The notes under the pieces: generated by a model
What the model was told of the DNA's origin: nothing
The model's database searches: none
The model's input: only the letters and a program-made list of their open reading frames with translations
Assembly: GCF_004323735.1 (NCBI RefSeq)
Contig: NZ_CP036455.1
Coordinates: 1,173,101-1,237,100, forward strand
Origin: Streptomonospora litoralis
Lineage (GTDB): Bacteria > Actinomycetota > Actinomycetes > Streptosporangiales > Streptosporangiaceae
Reading direction: 5' to 3'
DNA length: 64,000 nucleotides
Shown here: positions 37,345-45,780 of the stretch, piece by piece
Layout of the letters: the number at the start of each line of letters is the position of its first letter
How positions within the stretch are numbered: position 1 is the first letter of the stretch
Program-made: the position numbers and the translations under genes

Positions 37345-38868
37345 TTACTTCAGCCAGAGGTCGCCCACACGGGCGGGGGCGAACTCCTGGGCCCGGAAGG
37401 TCCGCGGCGCGACTCCGTTCACCGGCAGGGTGCTGTCGGCGTAGGTCTCCACGGAGTAGGCGACTCCATCGGACAGTTCGTCGATCGACCGCCAGTTGAT
37501 GTTGTCGATGTCGTCCTGCGCCGTGTGGTAATTCGGGTCGAAGTCGATGCCGGCGGTGCCGCCGTAGTACTCGACCTGCTGTTCGGTCTTGGTGCCGTCA
37601 CCGCCGCTGAACAGGCCGCCGGAGGCGATCCCTTCGGCCATGAAGGCGCTGTAGTCGGAGCGGCCGCTGAACTCGGTCGGCTCGGTGACCAGGTTCTTCT
37701 TCTCGTAGTAGTCCTCGAACATCTTCTGGATCGCGCCCGAGCCCGAGGGCGGCGGCAGCGACCCCTCAAGCTCGCCGCGGCCGTCGTAGATGAAGCGGCC
37801 GTAGTTGGGCGAGCCGAGCATGTCGAAGTTGAGGTAGAGGGCGATGCGGTCGAGCTGTCGCTGCTTCAGCTGCTCGACGTACTTCGTGGAGCCGATCAGG
37901 CCCTGCTCCTCGGTGCCCCAGAAGGCGAACCGCACCCGGTTGTTCGGCTTGCCGAGCTTGGCGAGCTGCTGGGCGGTCTCCAGGATGGTGGCCACGCCGC
38001 TGGCGTTGTCGTTCATCCCGGGGCCCTCGGGCACGCTGTCCAGGTGCGCGCCCACCATGACGACGTTGTCCTTGGCGCCGCCGCGGGTCTGGGCGATGAT
38101 GTTGTAGGAGGTGCGGGTCGTCACCGAGGAGTCGACCTTCAGGTGCACCTCAAGCGCGTCGCCTGCTGCCACGAGCGCGTCGCCGGTCTCGGTCGTGGCC
38201 CCCACCGAGGGGATGGCGGACTCTTCGCCGACCGTGCCGTTGAGAGGGCCCTCGACGTTGTTGACGATGACGATCCCGCCGGCGCCGGCCTCCGCGGCGT
38301 TGGCCGTCTTGGCCTGGAACGTGCAGCTGCCGCGCTTGACGATCGCGACGGCGCCGTCGGGGAAGCCGGAGAAGTCGTCGGCGGTGCAGCCGCTGTCGGT
38401 GCTGTCGTAGTCGACGGGCACACCCGCCGCTGTGACGTCGCCGGCACCGGAGTAGTTCATCGTGATGAAGTCGTCGCCGGGGGAGAACTCCCGCTGCTCG
38501 GGGGCGACCTGGGTGAGCACCGGCTCGGAGTGCTCCTGCCACATCTCGTAGTCGTAGGTGTCGCGCTTGGGCCGGTAGCCGGCGCGCTTGAGCTGGTCGA
38601 CGACGTAGTCGGCGGCGACGTCGTAGCCGGGGGTGTTGGTGGCCCGGTTGCCGCCGTTGTACTCGGCGATCGTGCTCAGGTTCTCGACGTGCTCGCGAAT
38701 GCCGTCGGTGGTGACCAGAGTCGGCAGCACGGCCGCGTCGGCGTGTGCGGTGCCGGGGGCGAGTCCCAGACCGAGCACCAGGGTGGCCGAGGCGCCCGCG
38801 CAGGCGAGGCGCCTGGCGGCCGGCGGCAGGTGCCGACGGGGGGCGGGGGATCGTTGACTTGTGGGCAC
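37345..38868 (-). CDS. Secreted M28-family aminopeptidase with PA domain
   Basis: The 507-residue protein begins with a twin-basic N-region and a hydrophobic stretch ending in GTAHADA, a Sec signal peptide of about 43 residues. A PA domain (about residues 130-230, with VPVDYDSTDSGCTADDF) is inserted in the peptidase. The M28 zinc ligands and catalytic residues are visible: GAHLDSV, GMNDNASG, FWGTEEQGL, NFDMLG and YHTAQDDID. The family releases N-terminal amino acids, often Leu-type, outside the cell. GTG 38868 has AGGAGG 6 nt upstream. Monocistronic, with a strong terminator. Confidence 0.94.
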   Translation of the reverse strand: MPTSQRSPAPRRHLPPAARRLACAGASATLVLGLGLAPGTAHADAAVLPTLVTTDGIREHVENLSTIAEYNGGNRATNTPGYDVAADYVVDQLKRAGYRPKRDTYDYEMWQEHSEPVLTQVAPEQREFSPGDDFITMNYSGAGDVTAAGVPVDYDSTDSGCTADDFSGFPDGAVAIVKRGSCTFQAKTANAAEAGAGGIVIVNNVEGPLNGTVGEESAIPSVGATTETGDALVAAGDALEVHLKVDSSVTTRTSYNIIAQTRGGAKDNVVMVGAHLDSVPEGPGMNDNASGVATILETAQQLAKLGKPNNRVRFAFWGTEEQGLIGSTKYVEQLKQRQLDRIALYLNFDMLGSPNYGRFIYDGRGELEGSLPPPSGSGAIQKMFEDYYEKKNLVTEPTEFSGRSDYSAFMAEGIASGGLFSGGDGTKTEQQVEYYGGTAGIDFDPNYHTAQDDIDNINWRSIDELSDGVAYSVETYADSTLPVNGVAPRTFRAQEFAPARVGDLWLK

Positions 38869-39105
38869 TGGCGTCCTCCTGCTGCGGACACCCGTCTACT
38901 CGGGGTGATGAGACGGGCGCGATTCGTGCGAGGTATCGGGCAGCCTGTCACCACTGCGTATCGCTGAGCAAGGTGGTACACCCCGCGTTGCCACATTCAG
39001 CCATAAATCTTCCGATGTGTCGGCGATATGTGGTGTCATAGTCGGTTCCGCGGTGCCCCGCCGCCGGTTCCGGCGGCCGCCTGTCCAGGGCTCCGCCCGC
39101 ACCTC

Positions 39106-39783
39106 TCAGAACAGGCGCGGCGTGTCCGGCTCGATACCGCGCAGCGCGTCGTAGTCGAGTGTGACGCAGCCGATTCCGCGGTCGCCGGCCAGGACGCGCG
39201 CCTGCGGCTTGATCTCCTGAGCGGCGAAGACGCCCTTGACGGGGCTGATCGAGGGGTCGCGGTTGAGCAGTTCCAGGTAGCGGGTGAGCTGCTCGACGCC
39301 GTCGATGTCGCCGCGGCGCTTGAGCTCGACGGCGACCGTGCCGCCGTCGCCGTCGCGGCAGAGGATGTCGACCGGTCCGATGGCGGTGGGGTACTCGCGG
39401 CGGATCAGGGTGTAGCCGTCGCCGAGCGTGGTGATGTGCTCGGCGAGCAGTTCCTGCAGGTGGGCTTCGACGCCGTCCTTCTGCAACCCGGGATCGGCCC
39501 CCAGAGTGTGGGTGCTGTCGTGCTGGATCTCCTCGATGCGCAGCACGAGCTTCTCGCCGGATTTTCCGTGGGTGACCGTCCACACCTCGGTGCCGTCGTC
39601 CGCGGCCGACTCCTTCACCGAGCACGGCGGGTTCATCCAGTTGAGCGGTTTGAACGCGCGGTCGTCGGCGTGCACCGAGACCGAGCCGTCGGCCTTGAAC
39701 AGCAGCAGCCGGGGTGCCATGGGCAGGTGGGCGGTGAGGCGTCCGACGTAGTCGACGCTGCAGCGGGCGATCACGAGTCTCAC
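39106..39783 (-). CDS. nucS: Mismatch-specific endonuclease NucS
   Basis: NucS performs non-canonical mismatch repair in actinobacteria that lack MutS/MutL, cutting both strands at G-T, T-T and G-G mismatches. The 225-residue protein has the N-terminal half ([32 protein letters not shown]) and the C-terminal nuclease core with GPVDILCRD and the VAVELKRRG motif providing the catalytic Asp and Glu-x-Lys. GTG 39783 is the family start. A TAGGAT hexamer lies 8 nt upstream on the minus strand. Confidence 0.95.
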   Translation of the reverse strand: MRLVIARCSVDYVGRLTAHLPMAPRLLLFKADGSVSVHADDRAFKPLNWMNPPCSVKESAADDGTEVWTVTHGKSGEKLVLRIEEIQHDSTHTLGADPGLQKDGVEAHLQELLAEHITTLGDGYTLIRREYPTAIGPVDILCRDGDGGTVAVELKRRGDIDGVEQLTRYLELLNRDPSISPVKGVFAAQEIKPQARVLAGDRGIGCVTLDYDALRGIEPDTPRLF

Positions 39784-39791
39784 GCTGCACG

Positions 39792-39797
39792 ATCCTA
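39792..39797 (-). promoter_or_regulatory. -10 hexamer TAGGAT for nucS
   Basis: Minus-strand TAGGAT ends 8 nt before the GTG start. Confidence 0.5.
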
Positions 39798-39913
39798 GCC
39801 GTGTGTGACGAGGGCCGCGGTCATGCCGCTCGCCGTGCGCCGTCCGGGCCTGCTCGGGCTGATCGCGCACGGCTGCACGCGGATTTCCCCGAACCGGTGG
39901 CGCGAAACGAGAA

Positions 39914-39928
39914 TGAAAACTATTTTCA
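39914..39928. promoter_or_regulatory. Zur/Fur-like operator
   Basis: TGAAAACTATTTTCA is a near-perfect palindrome (TGAAAA and TTTTCA arms) differing at two central positions from the actinobacterial Zur consensus TGAAAATGATTTTCA. One A/T pair extends it on each side. It stands out in GC-rich DNA, but no zinc-related gene flanks it. Confidence 0.5.
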
Positions 39929-40098
39929 TATGACGCCGGGGGTAGCCAGATGTGGCCCCTCGGTGCCGTGACGGTACGCGCACGGAGAACTAACGTCGCA
40001 GACCGGTGCGCGGGGTCCCCGGCGGCAAGCCGGGTGCGGGCCCCGCGTGGGCCGCGCGCTCAGCGTGCCGGTCGGTCGCCAACAAGAGAGGGACGTCC

Positions 40099-40485
40099 AT
40101 GTCGCTGACGGTTTCGCCGGAACTCCTGCACAAGGCCGAGCAGGGCCCCGTCGACAACGCCGACTTCATCGCCTGCATCCGCGAATCGCTGCCCTACGCC
40201 TGGAGCGTCGTCAGCGGCCTGGCCGAGCGGGCCGCCGCCGGCGACGCCGACTTCGAGGCCAACGAGGTGCCGCCGCCCGGCGAGGCCGAGCGGGGCCAGC
40301 TCCTGCGCCTGCTCGCCAGCGACGCCATGCGCGCCGCCGTGGAGGACCACTTCGGCATGCGCCTGGCCTTCCAGAACTGCCACCGGGTCGCGCTGTTCAA
40401 GCCGGGCGCCGATGCCGCCCGCGCCGAGTTCGCCTCGCCGCGCGCCCAGCTGCTCAACCAGTCGCCGGAGCTCGTCGACTGCTGA
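40099..40485 (+). CDS. SCO5389-family protein
   Basis: A 128-residue soluble protein with the pattern MSLTVSPELLHKAEQG, CIRESLPYAWSVV and FQNCHRVALFKP. It resembles the small conserved Streptomyces protein SCO5389, which also lies next to nucS. No known domain or active site is recognisable, and the activity is unknown. ATG 40099 follows AGAGAGGG with good spacing. It is monocistronic with a two-tier hairpin terminator. The upstream region contains a Zur/Fur-like box about 170 bp away. Confidence 0.78.
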   Translation: MSLTVSPELLHKAEQGPVDNADFIACIRESLPYAWSVVSGLAERAAAGDADFEANEVPPPGEAERGQLLRLLASDAMRAAVEDHFGMRLAFQNCHRVALFKPGADAARAEFASPRAQLLNQSPELVDC

Positions 40486-40522
40486 ACCGTCCGGGCGCCC
40501 CGGGGCACCCGCGGTGCCGGTC

Positions 40523-40558
40523 CCTCGGGGCCGTGCACCCCGGGTGCGTGCCCCGAGG
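40523..40558 (+). terminator. Two-tier hairpin after the SCO5389-like gene
   Basis: An outer 9-bp stem (CCTCGGGGC/GCCCCGAGG) surrounds an inner GCACCC/GGGTGC stem. No T-run. Confidence 0.6.
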
Positions 40559-40645
40559 CCTTCGCAGAGCGCCACGGCCCACCGCCGGCCGGGCGGGGGT
40601 GCACTCGTCGCGGCGTCCGTGCTCCGGCGCCCGCGCGCGAGCGCG

Positions 40646-40651
40646 TAGGGT
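40646..40651 (+). promoter_or_regulatory. -10 hexamer TAGGGT, leaderless start
   Basis: TAGGGT ends 6 nt before ATG 40658. Confidence 0.55.
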
Positions 40652-40657
40652 GGGCGC

Positions 40658-41848
40658 ATGCAGGAATTCGACAAGGTCGGCGTGGTCGGGCTGGGCGCCA
40701 TGGGCGCCGGTATCGCCGAGGTGTTCGCCCGGGCCGGGTTCCAGGTGACGGGTGTGGAGATCGACGGCGACGCCCTGGAACGCGGCCGCGGCCACGTGCG
40801 CGCCTCGCTGTCCAAGGCCGTCGAACGCGGCAAGCTCAGCGCGGAGGAGCAGGGCAGCATCCTCGACCGGATCTTCTTCACGACCGATCGCGAGGACCTG
40901 CGCGACGCCGACTTCGCCATCGAGGCCGTGCCGGAGCGGATGGACCTCAAGCGCGACGTCTTCGCCGACCTCGACCGCATCTGCCCGCCCGGCACCATTC
41001 TGGCGACCAACACGTCCTCGCTGTCGGTCACCGAGATCGCAGCGCTCACCGGACGCCCGGACAAGGTCGTGGGCCTGCACTTCTTCAACCCGGCCCCGGT
41101 GATGAAGCTGACCGAGGTCGTCAGTACCATCACCTCCTCCCAGGCGACCGCCGACATCGCCACCGAGGTCGCCAAGCGCATCGGCAAGACCCCCGTGGCG
41201 GTGACGGATCGTGCCGGGTTCGTCGCCAACGCCCTGCTGGTGCCCTTCATCAACGACGCCGTCTCGGTCTACGAGCGCCGGATCGCCTCCCGCGAGGAGA
41301 TCGACACCGCGGTCACCAAGGACGCCGGTCTGCCGATGGGGCCGCTGACCCTGGCCGACCTCGTCGGCGTCGACGTGTGCCTCGCGGTGCTGGACGTGCT
41401 CTGGGACGAGTTCCGAGAGCCCCGCTACGCCGCCGCCCCGCTGCTGCGCCGCATGGTCGCCGCCGGGCGCCTGGGCCGCAAGAGCGGACGCGGGTTCTAC
41501 GACCACACCGGCGTGAGCGAGCCGGCCGAAGAGGTCCCCACCGGTGCCGTCGCCGAGGCGCTGCGCGGCGGCCACTTCGACTTCGACCTCGCGGGGATGC
41601 TGCTGGCTCCGCACGTCAACGACGCGCTGCGGATGGTCGGCGACGGCTACGCCGCGGCGCAGGACGTCGACACCGCCATGCGCTTCGGCTGCGGCTATCC
41701 CAAGGGACCGATCGAGCTGTTCGAGGAGCGGGGGACCGACTGGTTCGGCGGGCTGATCGACGCGCTGCTGCCGACCGGGCTGAGCAGCCTGACCCCCGCG
41801 CCGGTCGTCTGGGCCGCGGAACTCGTCGGGCGCGAGTCGCTGCGCTGA
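40658..41848 (+). CDS. 3-hydroxyacyl-CoA (3-hydroxybutyryl-CoA) dehydrogenase
   Basis: The enzyme interconverts 3-hydroxyacyl-CoA and 3-oxoacyl-CoA with NAD(P). The 396-residue protein has the N-terminal Rossmann GLGAMGAGIAEVFARAG (about residues 11-27), IEAVPERMDLK, NTSSLSVTEIA, the catalytic-dyad region GLHFFNPAPVMKLTEVV, and a first C-terminal 3HCDH domain with KSGRGFYDH. A second, shorter C-terminal 3HCDH-like repeat ends the protein (FDLAGMLLAPHVNDALRMV). The ATG has a TAGGGT hexamer 6 nt upstream. The thiolase at 45.8 kb is the natural partner. Confidence 0.94.
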   Translation: MQEFDKVGVVGLGAMGAGIAEVFARAGFQVTGVEIDGDALERGRGHVRASLSKAVERGKLSAEEQGSILDRIFFTTDREDLRDADFAIEAVPERMDLKRDVFADLDRICPPGTILATNTSSLSVTEIAALTGRPDKVVGLHFFNPAPVMKLTEVVSTITSSQATADIATEVAKRIGKTPVAVTDRAGFVANALLVPFINDAVSVYERRIASREEIDTAVTKDAGLPMGPLTLADLVGVDVCLAVLDVLWDEFREPRYAAAPLLRRMVAAGRLGRKSGRGFYDHTGVSEPAEEVPTGAVAEALRGGHFDFDLAGMLLAPHVNDALRMVGDGYAAAQDVDTAMRFGCGYPKGPIELFEERGTDWFGGLIDALLPTGLSSLTPAPVVWAAELVGRESLR

Positions 41849-41948
41849 TGCGTCCCGACCGCCGGGCCGCCGCGCCGGCGGCCGCGCCCACGTGGGCCGC
41901 CGCGCCCGCTCGTGCGGGCCGCTGTGGGGTGTTCCGGGCGACTGCCCC

Positions 41949-41954
41949 TACCCT
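41949..41954 (+). promoter_or_regulatory. -10 hexamer TACCCT, leaderless start
   Basis: TACCCT ends 6 nt before GTG 41961. Confidence 0.55.
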
Positions 41955-41960
41955 GGAACC

Positions 41961-42275
41961 GTGAGTCCGCGCCGCAACACACCCCGCCGCCGGGGGGCCA
42001 GCCGCCCGCCCGGCGACGACGACGCCGTTTTCCGGCGCGTCACCGGAGCCGAGCGGCGCGAGACCGGCCCGGACGGCGAATGGGCCGTGCGGCGAATCAC
42101 CGGGGCCGCCGCCACCAAGACCTACCGCTGCCCCGGCTGCCAGCAGGAGATCCCCCCGGCCATGCCGCACGTGGTGGCCTGGCGCCCCTTCGGCGACGGC
42201 GAGGACCGCCGCCACTGGCACTCCTCCTGCTGGGAGCGGCGTGCCGACCGCGGCGTCCGCTTTCCGCGCCGCTGA
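41961..42275 (+). CDS. Small basic protein with CxxC/HxxC zinc-ribbon-like core
   Basis: A 104-residue protein with an Arg-rich N-terminus (SPRRNTPRRRGASR) and a core YRCPGCQQEIPPAMPHVVAW followed by HWHSSC. The CxxC and HxxC pairs resemble a treble-clef or zinc ribbon, and the shape recalls HNH-like or RNA-binding small proteins. Similar Streptomyces proteins carry the annotation ATP/GTP-binding protein, which this sequence does not support: no P-loop is present. The GTG is placed by the TACCCT hexamer 6 nt upstream and the end of coding character. It precedes an alpha/beta hydrolase by 75 bp. Confidence 0.72.
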   Translation: MSPRRNTPRRRGASRPPGDDDAVFRRVTGAERRETGPDGEWAVRRITGAAATKTYRCPGCQQEIPPAMPHVVAWRPFGDGEDRRHWHSSCWERRADRGVRFPRR

Positions 42276-42350
42276 GCGCGGCCGGCCCCCACCGCGGTAC
42301 GGCTGCCGTGCCGCGCCGCGCCCACCACCGCCACTGTCGAACGAGGACCG

Positions 42351-43088
42351 ATGCAGATCCGCGCCACCACGGTGCTGCCCGCCGAGCGCCGCCCGATCAC
42401 CCTGCACACCGCCGACGGCCTGGAGCTCGTCGGCGAGCTGGCCCTGCCGCAGGACCGCGCGCCCGAGGCCGCACTCGTCTGCCTGCACCCCCTGCCCACG
42501 GCCGAAGGCATGATGGACAGCCACGTGCTGCGCAAGGCCGCCTACCGGCTGCCGACGCTGGCCGGGGTGGCGGTGCTGCGCTTCAACACCCGCGGAACCG
42601 AGTCCCGGCACGGCAAGAGCCAGGGGGAGTTCGGCGAGGGCGAGGCGGAACGCCACGACGTGGCCGCCGCCATCGAGTACGCCGAGTTCGAGGAGCTGCC
42701 GCGGCCCTGGCTGCTGGGCTGGTCCTTCGGCACCGAGCTGGCGCTGAAGTGGGGCTGCGACCCCGAGGTGGAGGGCGCACTCCTGCTGTCGCCGCCGCTG
42801 CACCGGGCTACGGACGCCGACCTGGACGTGTGGGGCGACTCGGGCAAGCCGCTGGTCGCGCTGGTGCCGGAGTTCGACGACTACCTGCGGCCCGACGAGG
42901 CGCGCCAGCGTTTCGCGCGCGTGGGACAGGCCGAGGTGATCGGTGTGGAGGGCGCCAAGCACCTGTGGGTAGGCGAGCCCTACGTGCGCACCGTGCTGAA
43001 CACGGTCGTGGAGCGCGTCGCACCCGGCGCGGCTCCGCTGCCCCGGGAGTGGGACGGCCCCTACGAGCGCGACACCTTCACCGGCTGA
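42351..43088 (+). CDS. Alpha/beta hydrolase
   Basis: The 245-residue protein has the alpha/beta hydrolase fold typical of the CocE/NonD or YfhR-like branch. It shows a LCLHPLPTAEG oxyanion region, the FNTRGT strand, the nucleophile serine in LGWSFGTELA, an aspartate near EFDDYLRPDE and the histidine in GAKHLWVGEP. There is no signal peptide. The substrate is unknown, probably a small ester or thioester. ATG 42351 follows AACGAGGACCG. It shares direction with the small zinc-ribbon gene and ends before a bidirectional terminator. Confidence 0.85.
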   Translation: MQIRATTVLPAERRPITLHTADGLELVGELALPQDRAPEAALVCLHPLPTAEGMMDSHVLRKAAYRLPTLAGVAVLRFNTRGTESRHGKSQGEFGEGEAERHDVAAAIEYAEFEELPRPWLLGWSFGTELALKWGCDPEVEGALLLSPPLHRATDADLDVWGDSGKPLVALVPEFDDYLRPDEARQRFARVGQAEVIGVEGAKHLWVGEPYVRTVLNTVVERVAPGAAPLPREWDGPYERDTFTG

Positions 43089-43207
43089 CGCGAAAGGCCC
43101 GCTCGCCGGCGTTTCGACTCTCTCAACCGAGGGGGCGGCGGCGACCCGTCGGGCACTGCGCGACCCCGGAGCGGGGCGCACGGCGGCTTGCGGGCTGCGC
43201 GCGCGAA

Positions 43208-43249
43208 AAGGCCCCGGCCGCCCGGAGAGATCCGGGCCGCCGGGGCCTT
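43208..43249 (-). terminator. Terminator of the FilP-like gene (bidirectional stem)
   Basis: A 19-bp stem with one mismatch (AAGGCCCCGG... with ...CCGGGGCCTT, loop GAGA) is followed on the minus strand by TTTT at 43209-43206. The convergent hydrolase gene could use the same stem. Confidence 0.8.
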
Positions 43250-43343
43250 GCACTGTGTCGGTGTCAGTGCCTGTGTGCGTGGCAGTGGTAGTGACAGTGT
43301 TGGTGTCTTCGCGCCACGGCGGCGCGGCCGACCGGGTGGCCGA

Positions 43344-44690
43344 CTACTCCTGCCACCAGTCCTCGTCGTCCTCGGCAGCGGCGGACTTGCGGCCCGAGGC
43401 GGCGCCCACGGGCTGCTTTGCGTCCTCGCCGCCGGAGCGCTGCCGACCCTGCTGGTCGCCGTCGTGGGACTCGATGGCCGCAGGCTGCTCGGGGGCGGGC
43501 ACCTGGGCGGGGGCGGGTGCCGCGGGTGCCGCGGCGGCGTCGCCGCCACCGCCGCCGCCGAGGAGCTGGCGGAGCTGGTCCAGGTGCGACTGGATGCTGT
43601 CGCGCTGGCGGCTCTTCTCGTCGACCTCCTGCTGGGCGACGGCCATGATGCGGTCGGACTCGGACTTGGCGTCGCCGACCATGTGGTCGGCCTTGGACTT
43701 GGCCTCGCCGGTGATCTGCTCGGCGTTCTTCTTGGCGTTGGTGACGAGCTGCTTGGCGTGCTGCTCGGCGTCGCGGCGGGTCTGCTCGGCCTGCGAGCTG
43801 GCCTTGGTGGCCCGCTGCTCGGCACTGGCGGCGCGCTCCTCGGCCTCCGAGACCAGTTTCTGCGTGGCGGCCTGGGCGGCGGCCAGGCGCTCGGCGTCCT
43901 GGCGCTCGGCCTCCTCGCGGCGGCCGGCGAGCTGGATCTCGAACTCGGCCTCCTCCTGCGCCCGCTTGGCCTCACTCTCCTCCAGAGTGCGCTGGGCCTG
44001 GGCACGCATCTCGTCGGCCTGGCGCTTGGCGGTCTGCAGGGTCTCGTCGCGCTCGCGCTTGGCGGAGGCGCGCGCCTGGGCGCACTCGCGCTCGGTGGTG
44101 GTGCGCAGCTTGGCGATCTCGCCCTCGAACGTGGCCCGCTTCTCGGCGATCTCGTGGTCCACGGCAGAGCGCTTCTTCTGCACCTCGCGCTCAGTCGTGG
44201 AGGTGAGCTCGTCGGCCTCGCGCTGGGCCGTCGTGCGGATCTCCTCGGCCTCGTTCTCAGCGGACGAGCGCTGCTCGTCGGCCTCGCGCTGAGCGGTGGT
44301 GCGCAGGTCGTTGGCCTCGTTCTCGGCGGCCGAACGCATCTCGGCGGCCTCGATCTTGGCTTCGGACTTGATGTCGTTGGCCTCGGCGCGGGCGCCCTGC
44401 ACGAGTTCGGTGGCCTGCTCCTCGGCGAGGCGGAGCAGCTGCTCGATACGCGCGCCCAGGCCGGAATAGGTGGGGCGCTCCTGCTCCTCCAGTTGGCGCT
44501 TGGCCTCGGCGAGGTCGTTCCGGCTCTGCTCGGACTCTTCCTTGGACTGCTGGAGCTCGGACTTCAGCTGGTCGACGTAGTTCAGCACCTGCGTCCGGTC
44601 GTAACCGCGCAGAACCACGTCGAACTCGGTGGCCTGGTTGCCTTCCTCGAAGAAATTGGTGAGCTGGGCTTCAATATCGGACGACGACAT
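43344..44690 (-). CDS. FilP/Scy-like coiled-coil cytoskeletal protein with DivIVA-like start
   Basis: The 448-residue protein begins with a short DivIVA-like segment, FDVVLRGYDRTQVLNYVDQL (about residues 23-42). It continues as an almost unbroken charged coiled coil to residue 390, then a Gly/Ala/Pro-rich and acidic tail. Residues about 120-270 follow an 11-residue (hendecad) repeat, for example AENEANDLRTT then AQREADEQRSS. This is the design of Streptomyces FilP and Scy, which form filaments that organise polar growth. ATG 44690 matches the DivIVA-type start; an upstream extension has no similarity. A 43-kb neighbourhood with nucS, 3HCDH and thiolase matches the S. coelicolor filP area. Confidence 0.82.
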   Translation of the reverse strand: MSSSDIEAQLTNFFEEGNQATEFDVVLRGYDRTQVLNYVDQLKSELQQSKEESEQSRNDLAEAKRQLEEQERPTYSGLGARIEQLLRLAEEQATELVQGARAEANDIKSEAKIEAAEMRSAAENEANDLRTTAQREADEQRSSAENEAEEIRTTAQREADELTSTTEREVQKKRSAVDHEIAEKRATFEGEIAKLRTTTERECAQARASAKRERDETLQTAKRQADEMRAQAQRTLEESEAKRAQEEAEFEIQLAGRREEAERQDAERLAAAQAATQKLVSEAEERAASAEQRATKASSQAEQTRRDAEQHAKQLVTNAKKNAEQITGEAKSKADHMVGDAKSESDRIMAVAQQEVDEKSRQRDSIQSHLDQLRQLLGGGGGGDAAAAPAAPAPAQVPAPEQPAAIESHDGDQQGRQRSGGEDAKQPVGAASGRKSAAAEDDEDWWQE

Positions 44691-45216
44691 GTGGCGGAAT
44701 CCTGAACGAGTGACGAGACGGCTACTTACGGGTGTGCGTGCCGAGTCGAGGCGTGTGCGGACCGGCATCGGCGGGTGCGGCCGCTCCTCTCGCCACGATC
44801 CAGCGGGGGTACTCCCAGGGGAGGGTACTCCGCGAACTGTGCGTTCGTGGGCGGGTTCGCTCCATCGGTACGGAATGCGGAGCAGAGGAGGCTTGCCGAC
44901 GATCTGGACGCTATACGCAGCGTGCCCGACTCGGGGGGGCCGTGACGGGCAGGGGACGGGTCGTACCGGAAGTCCCGGTAGCTAGCAGACTTTATCAAGC
45001 TCAACGCCGCGCGGAGGAGGGTTTGCGGCACACGGATCCGAGCCGTGGGCCCAAAAGGGGCCGGACGTGCGACGATGCCGAAATGACGGTTTCGTCGCGG
45101 TGCGCTTTCGCGCACGCTCCGGCGCCGAGCGCGCCGCGGCGGCGACAACCGGGCGGCACGCAGCGGTGCGAGGCAAGCATAACGGGCACCGCCGACGGGC
45201 TGGGACGGGTCTAGGT
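44691..45216. other. Intergenic region upstream of the FilP-like gene
   Basis: 526 bp without a supported gene. On the minus strand an AT-rich patch, GCTTGATAAAGTCTGCTAGC around 44985-45004, is the only promoter-like sequence (TAGCTA as a weak -10), implying a leader of about 300 nt for the FilP-like gene. Confidence 0.4.
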
Positions 45217-45696
45217 CTAGTCCCGCCGGGGCGCCTGGTCCGGGCGATCCGCGGCCGTCGCGGCGTCCCCGCCGTCGTCCGCCGCCTGCACCAGTTCGGT
45301 CAGCACCCCGCCGCAGTCCTTGGGGTGCAGGAACGTGATCGCCGAGCCCATCGAACCCGGCCGCGCGGATTCGTCGAGCACCCGCACTCCCCGGCCGCCG
45401 ATCCGTTCGGCCGCCCCGGCGACGTCCGCGGTGCCGAAGGCGATGTGGTGGACCCCCTCGCCGTGCCTGGCCAGGAAACGGGCGACCGGGGAGTCCTCGC
45501 GGAGGGGCTCCAGCAGCTGCAGATAGGTCGCGTGGCCGTCGTCGGTGCCGTTGACCCGGAGCATGGCCTCGCGCACCCCCTGCTCCTCGTTGACCTCCTC
45601 GTGGGCGATCTCGAACCCGTGGACCCGGCGGTAGAAGTCGGCCGTCGCGTCGAGGTCGGTGCAGGCGATGCCGACGTGGTCGATGCGGGTGAGCAA
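45217..45696 (-). CDS. mce: Methylmalonyl-CoA epimerase
   Basis: The enzyme racemises (2S)- and (2R)-methylmalonyl-CoA for the propionyl-CoA pathway. The 159-residue protein has the vicinal-oxygen-chelate fold with metal ligands in TRIDHVGIA (His), EGVHHIAF (His) and GVLTELVQ (Glu), and the DADFYRR-like helix. TTG 45696 is chosen as start because GGAGGT lies 6 nt upstream and it gives the canonical [12 protein letters not shown]-terminus; a longer frame has no family match. The C-terminus has about 20 extra polar residues. It is divergent from the thiolase gene across 84 bp. Confidence 0.94.
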   Translation of the reverse strand: MLTRIDHVGIACTDLDATADFYRRVHGFEIAHEEVNEEQGVREAMLRVNGTDDGHATYLQLLEPLREDSPVARFLARHGEGVHHIAFGTADVAGAAERIGGRGVRVLDESARPGSMGSAITFLHPKDCGGVLTELVQAADDGGDAATAADRPDQAPRRD

Positions 45697-45780
45697 GATC
45701 CCACCTCCCAGAAAGCCTCCGAATTGCGTGTATGTATCGTGGCAGACAAGCTGTGGCACGAACGCAACGGAGGCACCTCA

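Larger units (their letters stand above)
39784..40098. other. Intergenic region nucS to SCO5389-like gene
   Basis: 315 bp between divergent genes. It contains the nucS -10 hexamer and an AT-rich Zur/Fur-like palindrome at 39914. No supported gene. Confidence 0.5.

Noticed and set aside
41961-42275. ATP/GTP-binding protein label
   Set aside because: No P-loop or other nucleotide motif is visible; only a CxxC/HxxC core.
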